Positions 36,168 to 45,485 of a DNA stretch of 64,000 nucleotides are shown here, piece by piece. Positions within the stretch are counted from its first letter, which is position 1, and each line of letters begins with the position of its first letter. A model generated the notes under the pieces. That model had not been told where the DNA came from, made no database searches, and worked only from the letters and a program-made list of their open reading frames with translations. Source of the stretch: Leptospira fletcheri. GTDB lineage: Bacteria; Spirochaetota; Leptospiria; Leptospirales; Leptospiraceae. Where the stretch lies: assembly GCF_004769195.1 (NCBI RefSeq), contig NZ_RQET01000001.1:248001-312000 (forward strand). Reading direction: 5' to 3'. Position numbers and translations under genes: made by a program.

Positions 36168-37049
36168 CTACGGACGAACAACGGAAGCCGCAGACCGGAT
36201 TTTGTCCACAAGTAGGGACAATCCGGAACGGACGAATTTTCTGTGACAGAGATAAAACTTCCTTTCCGCAAAGAGTTCGGGAAGTTCCAACCTCTTCAGT
36301 TCTTTGCCGACGGAATATTCCGATAAGAAACCGATTCCCAACCCAGTCTCCAAAGCCTTGACGACCGATTCCACGCTCCTCAATTCCATAACGATCCTAG
36401 GGCGGAACTTTTTTCCCAATTTTCTGGTCTTCTTTTCCACAGCTCGCCTAACAGCGGAAGCCGGATGAAAATAAACGAACGGCTGATCCTCCAGATCGGA
36501 AAGCCGGATCCTCTTCTTACGAAAGATTTCATGCCCTCTCGAAGCCACCGGCACGATCCTGTCGGAAAGGAATTCCATCTCCACCAAACCCGGTTCGTTT
36601 ACCGGACCCGTCAAAATCCCGAGATCGGCGTCCCCGCCCAACAAGCTATCCTTGGTTTCCTGCGCGTCCCCTTCTCTCACGGAAAGGGACAAACCAGGAT
36701 ATTCAGTTAAAATTCTCTTGATAATCTGCGGAAGAATCCATGCGGAAACGGTTCCGCCGGCGGAAATCGAAAACGTTCCGCTCAGCTCTCTTCCGGGTTC
36801 CTTCATACCTTCCTTTAGTTCCGCCCACAAATCCTTCATCCGTTCCGCATAGGACAAAAACAATTCCCCTTTGGCGGTCATCCTCACTGCCCTAGAACCT
36901 CGATGCAAAAGAACACAACCCAGTTCCCTTTCCAAGAGAGCCATTTGTCTGGACATGGCGGGTTGGGTGAGCCCGAGACGGTCCGCTGCCTTTTGAAACG
37001 TTCCGCTCTTTACGATTTCGAGAAAGTAACCGATTTGTCTGAATTCCAT
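36168..37049 (-). CDS. LysR-family transcriptional regulator
   Basis: A 293-residue LysR regulator: the N-terminal winged helix carries the signature FQKAADRLGLTQPAMSRQMALLERELG, and the rest is a two-lobed effector domain (GDADLGILTGP, GLGIGFLSEYSV). It is divergent from leuC across a 110-base AT-rich gap containing an ATTAGTCTAAT palindrome, the classic arrangement for a LysR protein controlling the neighbouring operon and itself. By position it is likely to regulate leuCD in response to a branched-chain pathway intermediate, as LeuO or IlvY-type regulators do; the effector is unknown. Confidence 0.88.
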   Translation of the reverse strand: MEFRQIGYFLEIVKSGTFQKAADRLGLTQPAMSRQMALLERELGCVLLHRGSRAVRMTAKGELFLSYAERMKDLWAELKEGMKEPGRELSGTFSISAGGTVSAWILPQIIKRILTEYPGLSLSVREGDAQETKDSLLGGDADLGILTGPVNEPGLVEMEFLSDRIVPVASRGHEIFRKKRIRLSDLEDQPFVYFHPASAVRRAVEKKTRKLGKKFRPRIVMELRSVESVVKALETGLGIGFLSEYSVGKELKRLELPELFAERKFYLCHRKFVRSGLSLLVDKIRSAASVVRP

Positions 37050-37091
37050 TCCTCACCCCCTATAAATATATAACTTTTACTTATAGTTTAT

Positions 37092-37102
37092 ATTAGTCTA
37101 AT
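37092..37102. promoter_or_regulatory. Candidate LysR operator between lysR-type gene and leuC
   Basis: The palindrome ATTAG-T-CTAAT lies centrally in the AT-rich divergent gap, 43 bases from the LysR start and 58 from leuC. It contains a T-N9/11-A type symmetry expected for LysR proteins. Assigned by position and symmetry only. Confidence 0.4.
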
Positions 37103-37159
37103 CTATTTGTGTTATATTAAGTATTTTGTTATCATTCGGGATATCGGGAGGAACGTATC

Positions 37160-38569
37160 GTGCCTAAAACTCTTTACGACAAAATTTGGGAGGAACATTC
37201 CGTCCTCCGCGAGGAAAATGGAGAAAATCTTCTCTTCGTGGACAGGCATCTGGTCCACGAAGTCACATCCGCACAGGCTTTCGAAGGATTAAGACAGCGG
37301 AACAGAAAGGTCAAGCACCCTGAGTTGACTCTTGCGGTAGTGGATCATAATGTTTCCACTCGGAATCGGACGGATAAAAACGCGGCAGGGCCCGTGTCCA
37401 GACGCCAAATCGAAGCAATCGAACGGAATTGCGAGGAATTCGGGATCCGACTTTTCGGATGGGACCACGTAGATAGAGGAATCGGACACATATTGGCTCC
37501 GGAGTTAGGATTTACCCTTCCCGGAAATCTGATCGTATGCGGAGATTCCCATACGGCGACTCACGGTGCATTCGGGGCCTTGGCGTTCGGTATCGGAACA
37601 AGTGAAGTGGAGCACGTGTTCGCAACTCAAACCCTGAAACAAAGAAAATCCAAATCCATGCTGGTTTCTCTGGTCGGAAAACTGAAGAACGGAATCACCG
37701 CTAAAGACGTAGCCTTGTCTCTGATCGGAAAAATCGGAACCGACGGAGGACAGGGATATGTGATGGAATATTCCGGCGAAGCGGTGCTGGAATTTTCCAT
37801 GGAGGAACGGATGACTCTTTGCAATATGAGCATCGAAGCGGGAGCGAGAGCCGGACTGGTCGCTCCGGACGAAAAGACGTTCGCATATTTGCAAAAAACG
37901 GAACTTTCCCCGAAAGGAATGTCGTTTGAAGAAGCGGTCTCTTTCTGGTTAAGCCTACGTTCCGATCCGGACGCTATGTATGACAAGACCGTATTCTTGG
38001 ATGTATCCGAAGTGGAACCGCAGGTAACCTGGGGAACGAATCCTTCCCAGACAGGTTCCGTCCTTGGCAGAGTTCCGTTTCCGAATGACATAGAGGATCC
38101 TGTACGAAAAGAAACCGCGCAAAAAGCTCTACATTACATGGGGCTGACTCCGGGTACCAGGATGGAGGACATTGGAGTGGACAAGGTTTTCATCGGTTCC
38201 TGCACGAACTCCAGGATCGAAGATTTGCGTTCTGCGGCAAAACTCGCAAAAGGGAGAAAAGTCCATCCGAAGGTCCAGGCAATCGTGGTGCCAGGATCCG
38301 GCCGAGTCAAACGTCAGGCGGAATCGGAAGGAATAGACAAGATCTTTTTGGATGCGGGTTTCGAATGGAGAGAGCCGGGCTGCTCTCTCTGCTTGGCGAT
38401 GAACGACGACATTCTTCTCCCCGGCGAGCGTTGCGCTTCCACATCCAATCGAAATTTCGAAGGGAGACAGGGACGCGGCGGTCTGACCCACTTAGTGAGT
38501 CCCGCAATGGCCGTGGGCGCCGCGATCCAAGGAAAATTTACGGACGTAAGAGGATGGAAAGAATTATGA
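37160..38569 (+). CDS. leuC: 3-isopropylmalate dehydratase large subunit
   Basis: A 469-residue aconitase-family enzyme, the usual LeuC length. It isomerises 2- to 3-isopropylmalate in leucine synthesis; in leptospires, which make isoleucine through citramalate, LeuCD also handles citramalate. Fe-S ligands are visible as Cys in GSCTNSR (about 348) and the pair in GCSLC (about 408 and 411). Other signatures: [13 protein letters not shown] and FEGRQGRGG. The start is GTG at 37160 with a GGGAGG ribosome site. It overlaps leuD by 4 bases (ATGA) and is probably controlled by the divergent LysR protein. Confidence 0.96.
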   Translation: MPKTLYDKIWEEHSVLREENGENLLFVDRHLVHEVTSAQAFEGLRQRNRKVKHPELTLAVVDHNVSTRNRTDKNAAGPVSRRQIEAIERNCEEFGIRLFGWDHVDRGIGHILAPELGFTLPGNLIVCGDSHTATHGAFGALAFGIGTSEVEHVFATQTLKQRKSKSMLVSLVGKLKNGITAKDVALSLIGKIGTDGGQGYVMEYSGEAVLEFSMEERMTLCNMSIEAGARAGLVAPDEKTFAYLQKTELSPKGMSFEEAVSFWLSLRSDPDAMYDKTVFLDVSEVEPQVTWGTNPSQTGSVLGRVPFPNDIEDPVRKETAQKALHYMGLTPGTRMEDIGVDKVFIGSCTNSRIEDLRSAAKLAKGRKVHPKVQAIVVPGSGRVKRQAESEGIDKIFLDAGFEWREPGCSLCLAMNDDILLPGERCASTSNRNFEGRQGRGGLTHLVSPAMAVGAAIQGKFTDVRGWKEL

Positions 38570-39192
38570 ACGGTTGGACGAAACACAAGGGAGTCGTGGC
38601 GCCTTTGCTGAGAGCGGATATAGATACGGACCAAATTCTGCCGAAGCAATTCATGAAAAAGATAGAACGTAGCGGTTTTGGAAAGCATCTCTTTCACGAC
38701 TGGAGATACTCGGACGAGGAAGGCAAAATCCCGAATCCGAATTTCATCCTGAATCGACCCGGCTACGCTTCCGCAAGCATACTATTGGTCGGGCCGAATT
38801 TCGGATGCGGTTCCAGCAGGGAACACGCGCCCTGGGCGCTTGCCGATTTCGGAATCCGCGCCATCATCGCGCCTTCCTTTGCGGACATCTTTTCGATCAA
38901 TTCTCCTAAAAACGGAATCGCCTTATTAATGATAGGCGAACCGGAAATGGAAGCACTTCGGAAAGAAATCGATTCGGATCCCTTTGTGGAAGTCGGCATA
39001 GATCTCTCCGATAAAACTCTCGGAACGAACCGGTCTAAATTCGGATTCGACTTGGACGAGGATTCGATCCAAAGAATCCGGAACGGTTGGGACGACGTGG
39101 ACTTGACCTTGGACAAATCCGAAACGATCCGAGAATTCGAGAATCGATATTTCAAGAACCGATCCTTTCAGATGCCGAATGCGGTTCGGTAA
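38566..39192 (+). CDS. leuD: 3-isopropylmalate dehydratase small subunit
   Basis: A 208-residue LeuD subunit, partner of LeuC. I chose ATG 38566, which overlaps the leuC stop (ATGA) and has GGAAAG just upstream; ATG 38554 four codons earlier is also possible. The swivel-domain signatures [16 protein letters not shown] and [17 protein letters not shown] are intact, as is the [14 protein letters not shown] segment. Together with LeuC it forms the isopropylmalate (and probably citramalate) isomerase. Confidence 0.96.
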   Translation: MNGWTKHKGVVAPLLRADIDTDQILPKQFMKKIERSGFGKHLFHDWRYSDEEGKIPNPNFILNRPGYASASILLVGPNFGCGSSREHAPWALADFGIRAIIAPSFADIFSINSPKNGIALLMIGEPEMEALRKEIDSDPFVEVGIDLSDKTLGTNRSKFGFDLDEDSIQRIRNGWDDVDLTLDKSETIREFENRYFKNRSFQMPNAVR

Positions 39193-39305
39193 ATTGTCAG
39201 GACGAAAGCCCGGGATTTAATGGTGACAAGGAAACGAGGGAAAATTATCCTATCCGTCTAATTTCTTCCCTATCTCAAGAAGCCGAGGCCTGGAGCGAAT
39301 CTGGA

Positions 39306-40238
39306 ATGAACGAATCGAATGAGCCGGAACTTAGAATCAAAAAACCGTTCGTGGAAATCCCTCCGGAATCGGTTCGAAGCGGAATTTTTCGGTTAGATAG
39401 ACAATCTCTGGGTTCGCCCATCCATCTAAAGGAGGGGGTCACGTTGCGATACGAAACTCCTCCGGACCGGAAACGCAGCCTTCTAGACCGATTCTTACTA
39501 GGGAGCGACCTAGCATTTTTGATCGGGTATTTCGGAGAGATTTTTGCCAGTAGGAAACAATGCCTGGAGAATCAATACACGGACGAAGTCTGGTTGGAAT
39601 CCTCCGGTAGAATCCTGGACGTACTGGAAGGTTGCCAGGGAAAATTCTTGATCGAAGGATTGGAACACGCGATCTCTCCGAAAGGTCCTGTGGTCTTCGC
39701 GGGAAATCATATGAGCGTTTTGGAAACGTTCGTATTTCCGTTCTTTCTAGTTCCGCATCGTCCGGTCACCTACGTCGTAAAGGAAAGCCTCGTCAAAGGC
39801 AACTTGTTCGGTCCGATCATGAGATCCAGGAATCCCATCGCCGTAGGTAGAACCAACCCGAGAGAAGATCTGGTAAAAGTCCTGGAACAGGGAACCAAAA
39901 TCCTAAAAGGCGGAACTTCGATCGTCGTTTTTCCCCAGAGCACGAGAACCAGAACCTTTCATCCGAACGAATTCAATTCCATAGCCGTAAAGCTCGCCTC
40001 TCGTGCAGGAGTCCCCGTGGTTCCGTTCGCCGTAAAAACCGATTTTTGGGAAAACGGAAAATGGATGAAGGACATAGGAAGTCTGTACCGGGACAGAGTC
40101 ATTCATTTCAAGTTCGATCCCCCTCTTTCTCCCGAACAGGATTCCCGAAAAAACCAGGAAGTCCTCTTGGAGTTCGTATTAAAAACTCTGAAAGGATGGG
40201 GAGTCGAGATCAAGGAGTCCGAGGGAGAATCCGAGTAG
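39306..40238 (+). CDS. PlsC-like acyltransferase with altered motifs
   Basis: A 310-residue protein from ATG 39306; the frame is open upstream into leuD (to 39087) but that part looks non-coding. It resembles 1-acylglycerol-phosphate acyltransferases. Motif I is NHMSVLE (His135-x4-Glu140) instead of the usual NHx4D, and motif III is FPQSTRTR (209-216) instead of FPEGTRS. The remaining order (KESLVKGNLFGPIM, later VPVVPFAVKT) is as in the family. It may acylate a glycerolipid or other substrate; the Asp-to-Glu change could be tolerated or mark a subfamily. It ends 2 bases from a convergent small lipoprotein. Confidence 0.78.
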   Translation: MNESNEPELRIKKPFVEIPPESVRSGIFRLDRQSLGSPIHLKEGVTLRYETPPDRKRSLLDRFLLGSDLAFLIGYFGEIFASRKQCLENQYTDEVWLESSGRILDVLEGCQGKFLIEGLEHAISPKGPVVFAGNHMSVLETFVFPFFLVPHRPVTYVVKESLVKGNLFGPIMRSRNPIAVGRTNPREDLVKVLEQGTKILKGGTSIVVFPQSTRTRTFHPNEFNSIAVKLASRAGVPVVPFAVKTDFWENGKWMKDIGSLYRDRVIHFKFDPPLSPEQDSRKNQEVLLEFVLKTLKGWGVEIKESEGESE

Positions 40239-40240
40239 GA

Positions 40241-40516
40241 TCAGTAACCTCCCCCTCCGCCCCCGGAGCCCGAACCGGAGCTGCACGCACCTAAAACCAA
40301 TAGGTATTGGGAATTGCAATTCGAACTCGCGTATGCTCCGGCGTTCGCATTCAGACAGGCCAGGTAGATTCCGGTCGCAGCATTACAATTGTCTTTATTG
40401 TGTTTCTTATTTTTCCCCGTTCCGTACAAATCATCCAAATTGCTGCAAGTCCCTAAAAACCCGAGAAGCAACAGAATGCACGCACGTACGCTTTTACTCT
40501 TCCATATCGTATTCAT
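40241..40516 (-). CDS. Small Cys-rich lipoprotein with Gly-rich tail
   Basis: A 91-residue predicted lipoprotein: a leader ending LGFLGTC with Cys24 as lipidation site, then a Lys/Asn-rich stretch (KNKKHNKDN) and four further Cys residues in a short mature domain (NCNAATGIYLACLNAN, SNCNSQ, GACSSG), ending in a Ser/Gly tail with six Gly in a row before Tyr. Paired Cys suggest two disulfides in the periplasm. No family recognised. It converges with the PlsC-like gene. Confidence 0.65.
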   Translation of the reverse strand: MNTIWKSKSVRACILLLLGFLGTCSNLDDLYGTGKNKKHNKDNCNAATGIYLACLNANAGAYASSNCNSQYLLVLGACSSGSGSGGGGGGY

Positions 40517-40727
40517 AAACCAAATTCCAAACTTAAAACGGTTCGAAAGATAGAGAGATCCGAATCATTCTACTATTCTTTCTCTTTCAAATCAACGATT
40601 CCAAGGGACCGGCGCAAATCCCTTTCTCTCTTAGGAATCGAAAGAGGGAACGAACGCTAAACGAAACGCAATAAAGCGGGCGACCGCTCGCGGATCTTTC
40701 GGATTCGGAATTCAAACGCGAATGTAG

Positions 40728-40747
40728 CGGAACTGTAACCTGTTCCG
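40728..40747. promoter_or_regulatory. Candidate operator upstream of the XRE regulator
   Basis: CGGAAC and GTTCCG form a 6-bp inverted repeat with an 8-base spacer, 50 bases before the XRE-type start at 40797. It may be an autoregulatory site. The 40517-40796 gap otherwise holds no gene. Confidence 0.3.
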
Positions 40748-40796
40748 GCTTATGTCGTGGTCATATTTGTATCCGAGATGGGAGGGAGGAAATCTC

Positions 40797-41063
40797 ATGG
40801 AAAACGAAGAATTGCTGGAATGGGAGACGGAAGAGAGAAGCTACCTTGGCTCCAGACCGAACCTGAAATACGTATATCCGGGCCTTTTCGTCCGTGCTTT
40901 GAGACGGATCCACGGATATTCCCGGAAAGAACTTTCTGAGAAGCTAGGAAACGTAGGTGTGGAATACGTTACCTCCCTTGAAAAAGGAACACTGATGATC
41001 GGGAAAGACTTGGCGAGGAAGCTTGCGGAAATTTTTGAAACCTCGGCGGAAATATTTATTTAA
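40797..41063 (+). CDS. XRE-family helix-turn-helix regulator, small
   Basis: An 88-residue protein from ATG 40797, chosen because GGAGG lies 8 bases upstream; an in-frame ATG at 40752 has no such site. After an acidic 25-residue head, a Cro/CI-type HTH follows (ALRRIHGYSRKELSEKLG, then YVTSLEKGTLMIGKDLARKLAEIF), covering the five-helix fold. With no effector domain it is either a simple repressor or partner of another protein. A small inverted repeat lies in its upstream region. Confidence 0.78.
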   Translation: MENEELLEWETEERSYLGSRPNLKYVYPGLFVRALRRIHGYSRKELSEKLGNVGVEYVTSLEKGTLMIGKDLARKLAEIFETSAEIFI

Positions 41064-41240
41064 AGCCGGAATCACAATTCCAAGCGCTTGTACAATCTTT
41101 TTTTCACCTACGAGAAACCGCGAAAAACCGGCCCATCCGGAATGGAAACATCCCGAACCGGCCCGAGAATCGGGATTTTATCCTGCAAATTTCCAACCGA
41201 AAGATTGCTTAGCCGATTTGAATATGTTACTGTATCAACG

Positions 41241-43496
41241 ATGGCTAAATTTGGAGTCAGATTGGTGCTCGGAATCATCTCTTTTACGATATGCTTCCTC
41301 TTCTACTTGCACTTTCTTGATCCTCCTTTTTCTCCTAAAATTACCGACATCCTTTCTTTTGGCGCCTACACCGTCCTTTTTTTGCATCTAGGACTTTGGG
41401 TCGGATTAGAGATCGGTTTTAAGGAAAATTCCTTTTTTTTCCGGACCAAAACTTTTTCCCATCCCGGCGAACTACGCAGGTCTCTGGAAGAAAAGAATCG
41501 TGCAGAAGCCTTGTTGCAATGCCTATTCAACGGACTCGATGCTTCCCTTCCTCTCCACCAATTGTTGATCAAATTGATGGAAACGGTGGAACAATTTTCC
41601 CCCGATACCTTTACATCAGTCGTACTTCTGGATCCGCTCGGAGCCCGGACCGAAAAGGTCCTCTCCCCCAGTCTTCCTCAGGAATACCTCCGCTCTTTGG
41701 AAAAATTTCCGATCGGACCGAAGGCCGGATCCTGCGGCACCTCCGCTTATACAGGAAAAACGGTGATCGTGGAGGATATCCGGACGAGCCCGCTTTGGGC
41801 GGACTACAAACATCTCGCTATCAAGCATTGTCTACTCGCCTGCTGGTCCACCCCGATCCGATCGCCGGAGGGAAAGATCATCGGAACTTTCGCTATCTAT
41901 TATAAAACCGTACGGGCTCCTCTGGAACGTGACCTGAGACTGATCTTTTTTGCGGCCTACCTAGTCCAACTTTCTCTCCAATACCAACGATCGGAGGAAG
42001 GCAGAAGAAAGAGCGAAAACAAATACCGCGATCTTGTAGAGAACGCCTCCGACGGAATTTTCATCGCCGACTCCGAAGGAAAACTTTTAGAAGTCAATCC
42101 CAGCGGATGCAGAATGCTGGGTTACAAACGGGAAGAATTACTGAAATTGAATTTAACGGATTTGGTCCAGGCGGAAGACCTTTCCGGCATGCCGTTCCGT
42201 TTCTTCGACTTACAGGACAGAAAGATGATGATCTTGGAGCGCCGTCTGGTCCGAAAAGACAAGACCTTGGTCACCGTAGAGATCAGCGCAAAATATCTCG
42301 ACTCCGGACTTTTGCAAGGGATCGTAAGGGACGTATCGGAGAGAACGGCTGCGGAACGAACTCTCAGACAGGCGCAAAAAATGGAAAGTATCGGCCTCTT
42401 GGCCGGAGGAATCGCGCACGACTTTAACAATCTATTAACAATGATCTTAGGGACTGCGGAAGTCCTACGAACGTTATCGTCTTCGAACCCCGAGCTAAAA
42501 AGGCATTCGGAAAGAATCATAGAGGCCTGTGGTCGCGGGAAGGGAATTACGAAACAATTACTCCTTTTTTCGAGCCCCGTCTCCTCGGAAATGAAACCGA
42601 CCTCTCTCCCCCCGTTATTAAAAGAAGTGACTGATATGATGCGCTTCTCCTTACCTAAGAACATATCCCTCCAAACGAACTTTTCCTCCCTCGATAAGGT
42701 TATTTTAGCGGACTCGGGTCACCTGCACCAGGCGGTGATGAATCTGATCCTGAATGCAAGGGACGCTCTTCCGAACGGAGGTCGGATCTCCGTCCAGGGA
42801 GGCATCGTGGACGGAAAGACCCTAAGCCTCAAATTTCCCGGCGCGAACGAAACGAATTATGTGGAACTGGACATAGCGGATACCGGCGTCGGTATAGAAG
42901 ACGATTACAAGGACAGGATTTTCGAACCTTTTTATACCACGAAAGGAAAGAACGGAACGGGTTTAGGGCTTTCCATCGTTCGCGGAATCGTTACGGAACA
43001 TTCCGGCTTCATCTCGGTGGAATCCGAAAAAGGGAAGGGCACAAAGTTTTCGTTGTATTTTCCGGTCGTCCATTCGAAATCGAAAGAGGAAAATAATATA
43101 TTAGAAAAATCGAATCATCTGGATTTAAGCGCCCTATTGGTGGACGACGAGGAGTTGGTTTTGGAGGCGCTCGGAGAACTGTTGAGACTCATGGGCGCGG
43201 AAGTCCAAACCTGCAAAACCGCCGAGGAAGCGATCCTCTTATACAAAAAAGGCCCGGAAAAATTCGACGTAGTGATCACGGATCTGGAAATGCCAGGAAT
43301 GGGCGGAGAAGCTCTGATTTGCCAATTATTCGATTTGAATCCGCAAGCGTCCATTATAGTCACTTCCGGCAATATCGAAAGAGAAAAGAAGAAATCCCTG
43401 CAACTGAAAGGAGTACGGGGCTTTTTAGATAAACCTTACAAAGCGTCGGAAATCAATGAGATCCTGGGAAAATCTCGGTTCAAAAAGACGGTATAA
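41241..43496 (+). CDS. Hybrid sensor histidine kinase (TM-GAF-PAS-HisKA-HATPase-REC)
   Basis: A 751-residue hybrid kinase from ATG 41241; the frame runs on upstream to 41088 without a better start, and no clear ribosome site decides it. Two membrane helices (about 5-55) are followed by a GAF domain (about 90-240, with GSCGTSAYTGKTVIVEDI), PAS (about 255-375), HisKA with His393 in AGGIAHDFNNLL, HATPase with DTGVGIEDD and GTGLGLSIV, and a receiver with Asp681 in DVVITDLEMPG. The receiver suggests an internal or phosphorelay step; no partner is adjacent. Confidence 0.88.
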   Translation: MAKFGVRLVLGIISFTICFLFYLHFLDPPFSPKITDILSFGAYTVLFLHLGLWVGLEIGFKENSFFFRTKTFSHPGELRRSLEEKNRAEALLQCLFNGLDASLPLHQLLIKLMETVEQFSPDTFTSVVLLDPLGARTEKVLSPSLPQEYLRSLEKFPIGPKAGSCGTSAYTGKTVIVEDIRTSPLWADYKHLAIKHCLLACWSTPIRSPEGKIIGTFAIYYKTVRAPLERDLRLIFFAAYLVQLSLQYQRSEEGRRKSENKYRDLVENASDGIFIADSEGKLLEVNPSGCRMLGYKREELLKLNLTDLVQAEDLSGMPFRFFDLQDRKMMILERRLVRKDKTLVTVEISAKYLDSGLLQGIVRDVSERTAAERTLRQAQKMESIGLLAGGIAHDFNNLLTMILGTAEVLRTLSSSNPELKRHSERIIEACGRGKGITKQLLLFSSPVSSEMKPTSLPPLLKEVTDMMRFSLPKNISLQTNFSSLDKVILADSGHLHQAVMNLILNARDALPNGGRISVQGGIVDGKTLSLKFPGANETNYVELDIADTGVGIEDDYKDRIFEPFYTTKGKNGTGLGLSIVRGIVTEHSGFISVESEKGKGTKFSLYFPVVHSKSKEENNILEKSNHLDLSALLVDDEELVLEALGELLRLMGAEVQTCKTAEEAILLYKKGPEKFDVVITDLEMPGMGGEALICQLFDLNPQASIIVTSGNIEREKKKSLQLKGVRGFLDKPYKASEINEILGKSRFKKTV

Positions 43497-43519
43497 ACCG
43501 ACTCCGCGTCCGTTCCCAA

Positions 43520-44218
43520 TCAGTGCTTTTGTACCGTATCGGATTCCACTTTTCCGTCAACCAAACGAATTTGCCGGTTTGCAAGCGCGGCATAGTCCGG
43601 ATCGTGGGTTACGAATAGGATCGTGGTATTGTTTTCCCGATTCACTCTTCGGAAAATTTCCATCGCCTTATCTCCGTTAGCTGTGTCCAAATTTCCGGTA
43701 GGCTCGTCGGCAAAAAGAAAACTCGGATTCATGATGAGCGCCCTCGCAATCGCCGTCCTCTGTTGCTCTCCTCCGGACATCTGTGAAGGAAATTTATCCT
43801 TACAATTTTCCAAATCGAATTCGCTGAAAAGCTGTCTGGCATACTCCTTTTTAAGTCCTTGTTGGTTCACCTTACGAGCAGGCATAAGAACGTTTTCCAT
43901 TGCGGTCAACTCGGGCAAAAGATAATGGAACTGAAAGACAAACCCGATATGCTCGTTTCGGAACTGGTGGGTTTCCAGGCTTTTCATCTCGAAAAGATCC
44001 TTTCCGTCCAGGATCACCTGACCGTCGCTAGGCTCGTCCAAACCGCTAAGCATGTACAAAAGCGTGGACTTCCCCGATCCCGATCTACCGGTTAGGGAAA
44101 CGAACTCCCCTTTTTTCAGCCCAAACTCCACTCCCCGGATCACTTCGATCGGAGGCTCTCCGAAACTCTTGCGAAGATTCTTGCAGGAAATGGAATATTC
44201 CGTTTTCTCCAGATTCAT
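43520..44218 (-). CDS. ABC transporter ATP-binding protein (LolD/MacB-like)
   Basis: A 232-residue ATPase from ATG 44218, two bases after the permease stop; the frame is open upstream to 44290 but lies within the permease gene. Walker A GRSGSGKST, signature MSGGEQQR and Walker B FLFADEPTGNLD are intact and of the LolD/MacB/FtsE subgroup. It powers the FtsX-like permease encoded just upstream, together with a HlyD-type adaptor: a lipoprotein release or macrolide/peptide-type export system. Confidence 0.93.
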   Translation of the reverse strand: MNLEKTEYSISCKNLRKSFGEPPIEVIRGVEFGLKKGEFVSLTGRSGSGKSTLLYMLSGLDEPSDGQVILDGKDLFEMKSLETHQFRNEHIGFVFQFHYLLPELTAMENVLMPARKVNQQGLKKEYARQLFSEFDLENCKDKFPSQMSGGEQQRTAIARALIMNPSFLFADEPTGNLDTANGDKAMEIFRRVNRENNTTILFVTHDPDYAALANRQIRLVDGKVESDTVQKH

Positions 44219-44219
44219 A

Positions 44220-45479
44220 TCAGGCGCTTCCTCGGATGATCTCCACCGGAGAAAGTTTGGAAGCGGACCTAGCGGGGATATAGGCCGCAATCCCGGAGCA
44301 TCCTACCGACAATCCGAACGCTTTCAGATAAATCATCCAGTCCCAAGAAATCCGCATCACATTCGACATCATCTGCGTCTTGGACGAGGAAGTATTTCCG
44401 ATCGGATATCCGTCCAAAAAGAAACACACTATGGCGCCGAGCACTAAGCCTGCCAAGGAACCTACGATTCCCAAAAGCAACCCCTGGATGATGAAAAGAC
44501 GGATCGTGTCGTTCTCGTCGAACCCTATCGATCTCAGGATGGCGATCTCCCTTTTCTTCTGATTCACCACCATGTTCAATATATTATAGATTCCGAATGC
44601 AACTACCAACATGATCGTAAACGTCGTCGTGTTCCGCACAATATTTTGTGTTTTAAATACCGCGAGGACGTTTTCATAGGTTTGATCCCAGCTCTCCACC
44701 TTGTCCCTGGTAAAGAAAGCCCATTCCGTCGCCATGTCGGCGGCTATATCCAGCCTCTTCAGACGGATCGCGATTTCCGAAACGACCCCTGTGGAAAGCG
44801 TAATTCTCTGTACGGTCCGAAGAGATGCATACGCTGCAGTGTCGTCTATCATACGATTGCCTACGTGAATCACTCCGCCCACTTTTACGTTCGCTGTCCT
44901 TCCGTCGTCGGTAACGATATGAACGGTATCTCCCAAAGTCGCGCCCAGTTTTTCCAAGAGCCCCGAACCGGCAAAGATCATGTCTCCGCCTCGATCCAAA
45001 TCCTTGAAATTTCCGGATTCCACGTAATTTCCGATGGTCGTAACCTTCATCTGCCGGATCGGATCCACTCCCTGTAATTTGCCGGGAAGGCTTTGTTTTC
45101 CGAACTTAAAGATCAATTGCCGGTTCAACTGCGGGGCGTAGGCCTCCACCCTTTCGTCCCGGTCCAATTTTCGGAACCATCCGTTCACGTTCGTCAGTTG
45201 AGTATTGTCCAGCTTTCCGGAAGGAGGCTTCACCCATTTTAAAAAGGTCGTCTCGGGATAAAAAAGTCCGTAAAACGATTGTTCACGGATCACCTCGTCT
45301 CTAGGAGAAATCCGGATCTGCGCGTCGTTATTGACGAGCTGATCCGTGATGTATTCCTGAAATCCGACCATGATCCCCGAAAAAACGCAGTAAGCCGCCG
45401 TACCGAGGAGGATGCCTACGAAAGTCAGCACGGTCTGCTGCGGGCGATTGAGCAGTTGACGAATCGCTAAAAACCACAC
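44220..45479 (-). CDS. ABC transporter permease (FtsX/MacB-type)
   Basis: A 419-residue permease starting with GTG 45479, six bases after the adaptor stop. It has one N-terminal helix, a large periplasmic domain (about 40-270), then three helices in the C-terminal third, the type VII ABC plan shared by LolC/E and MacB. The segment KREIAILRSIGFDENDTIRLF is the typical coupling motif, and the end PARSASKLSPVEIIRG is characteristic. With the adaptor and ATPase it completes a MacAB-like mechanotransmission exporter. Confidence 0.9.
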   Translation of the reverse strand: MWFLAIRQLLNRPQQTVLTFVGILLGTAAYCVFSGIMVGFQEYITDQLVNNDAQIRISPRDEVIREQSFYGLFYPETTFLKWVKPPSGKLDNTQLTNVNGWFRKLDRDERVEAYAPQLNRQLIFKFGKQSLPGKLQGVDPIRQMKVTTIGNYVESGNFKDLDRGGDMIFAGSGLLEKLGATLGDTVHIVTDDGRTANVKVGGVIHVGNRMIDDTAAYASLRTVQRITLSTGVVSEIAIRLKRLDIAADMATEWAFFTRDKVESWDQTYENVLAVFKTQNIVRNTTTFTIMLVVAFGIYNILNMVVNQKKREIAILRSIGFDENDTIRLFIIQGLLLGIVGSLAGLVLGAIVCFFLDGYPIGNTSSSKTQMMSNVMRISWDWMIYLKAFGLSVGCSGIAAYIPARSASKLSPVEIIRGSA

Positions 45480-45485
45480 GGCCTC

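Noticed and set aside
39087..39305. N-terminal extension of the PlsC-like frame into leuD
   Set aside because: It would overlap leuD by over 100 bases and reads as non-protein-like; ATG 39306 is a better start.
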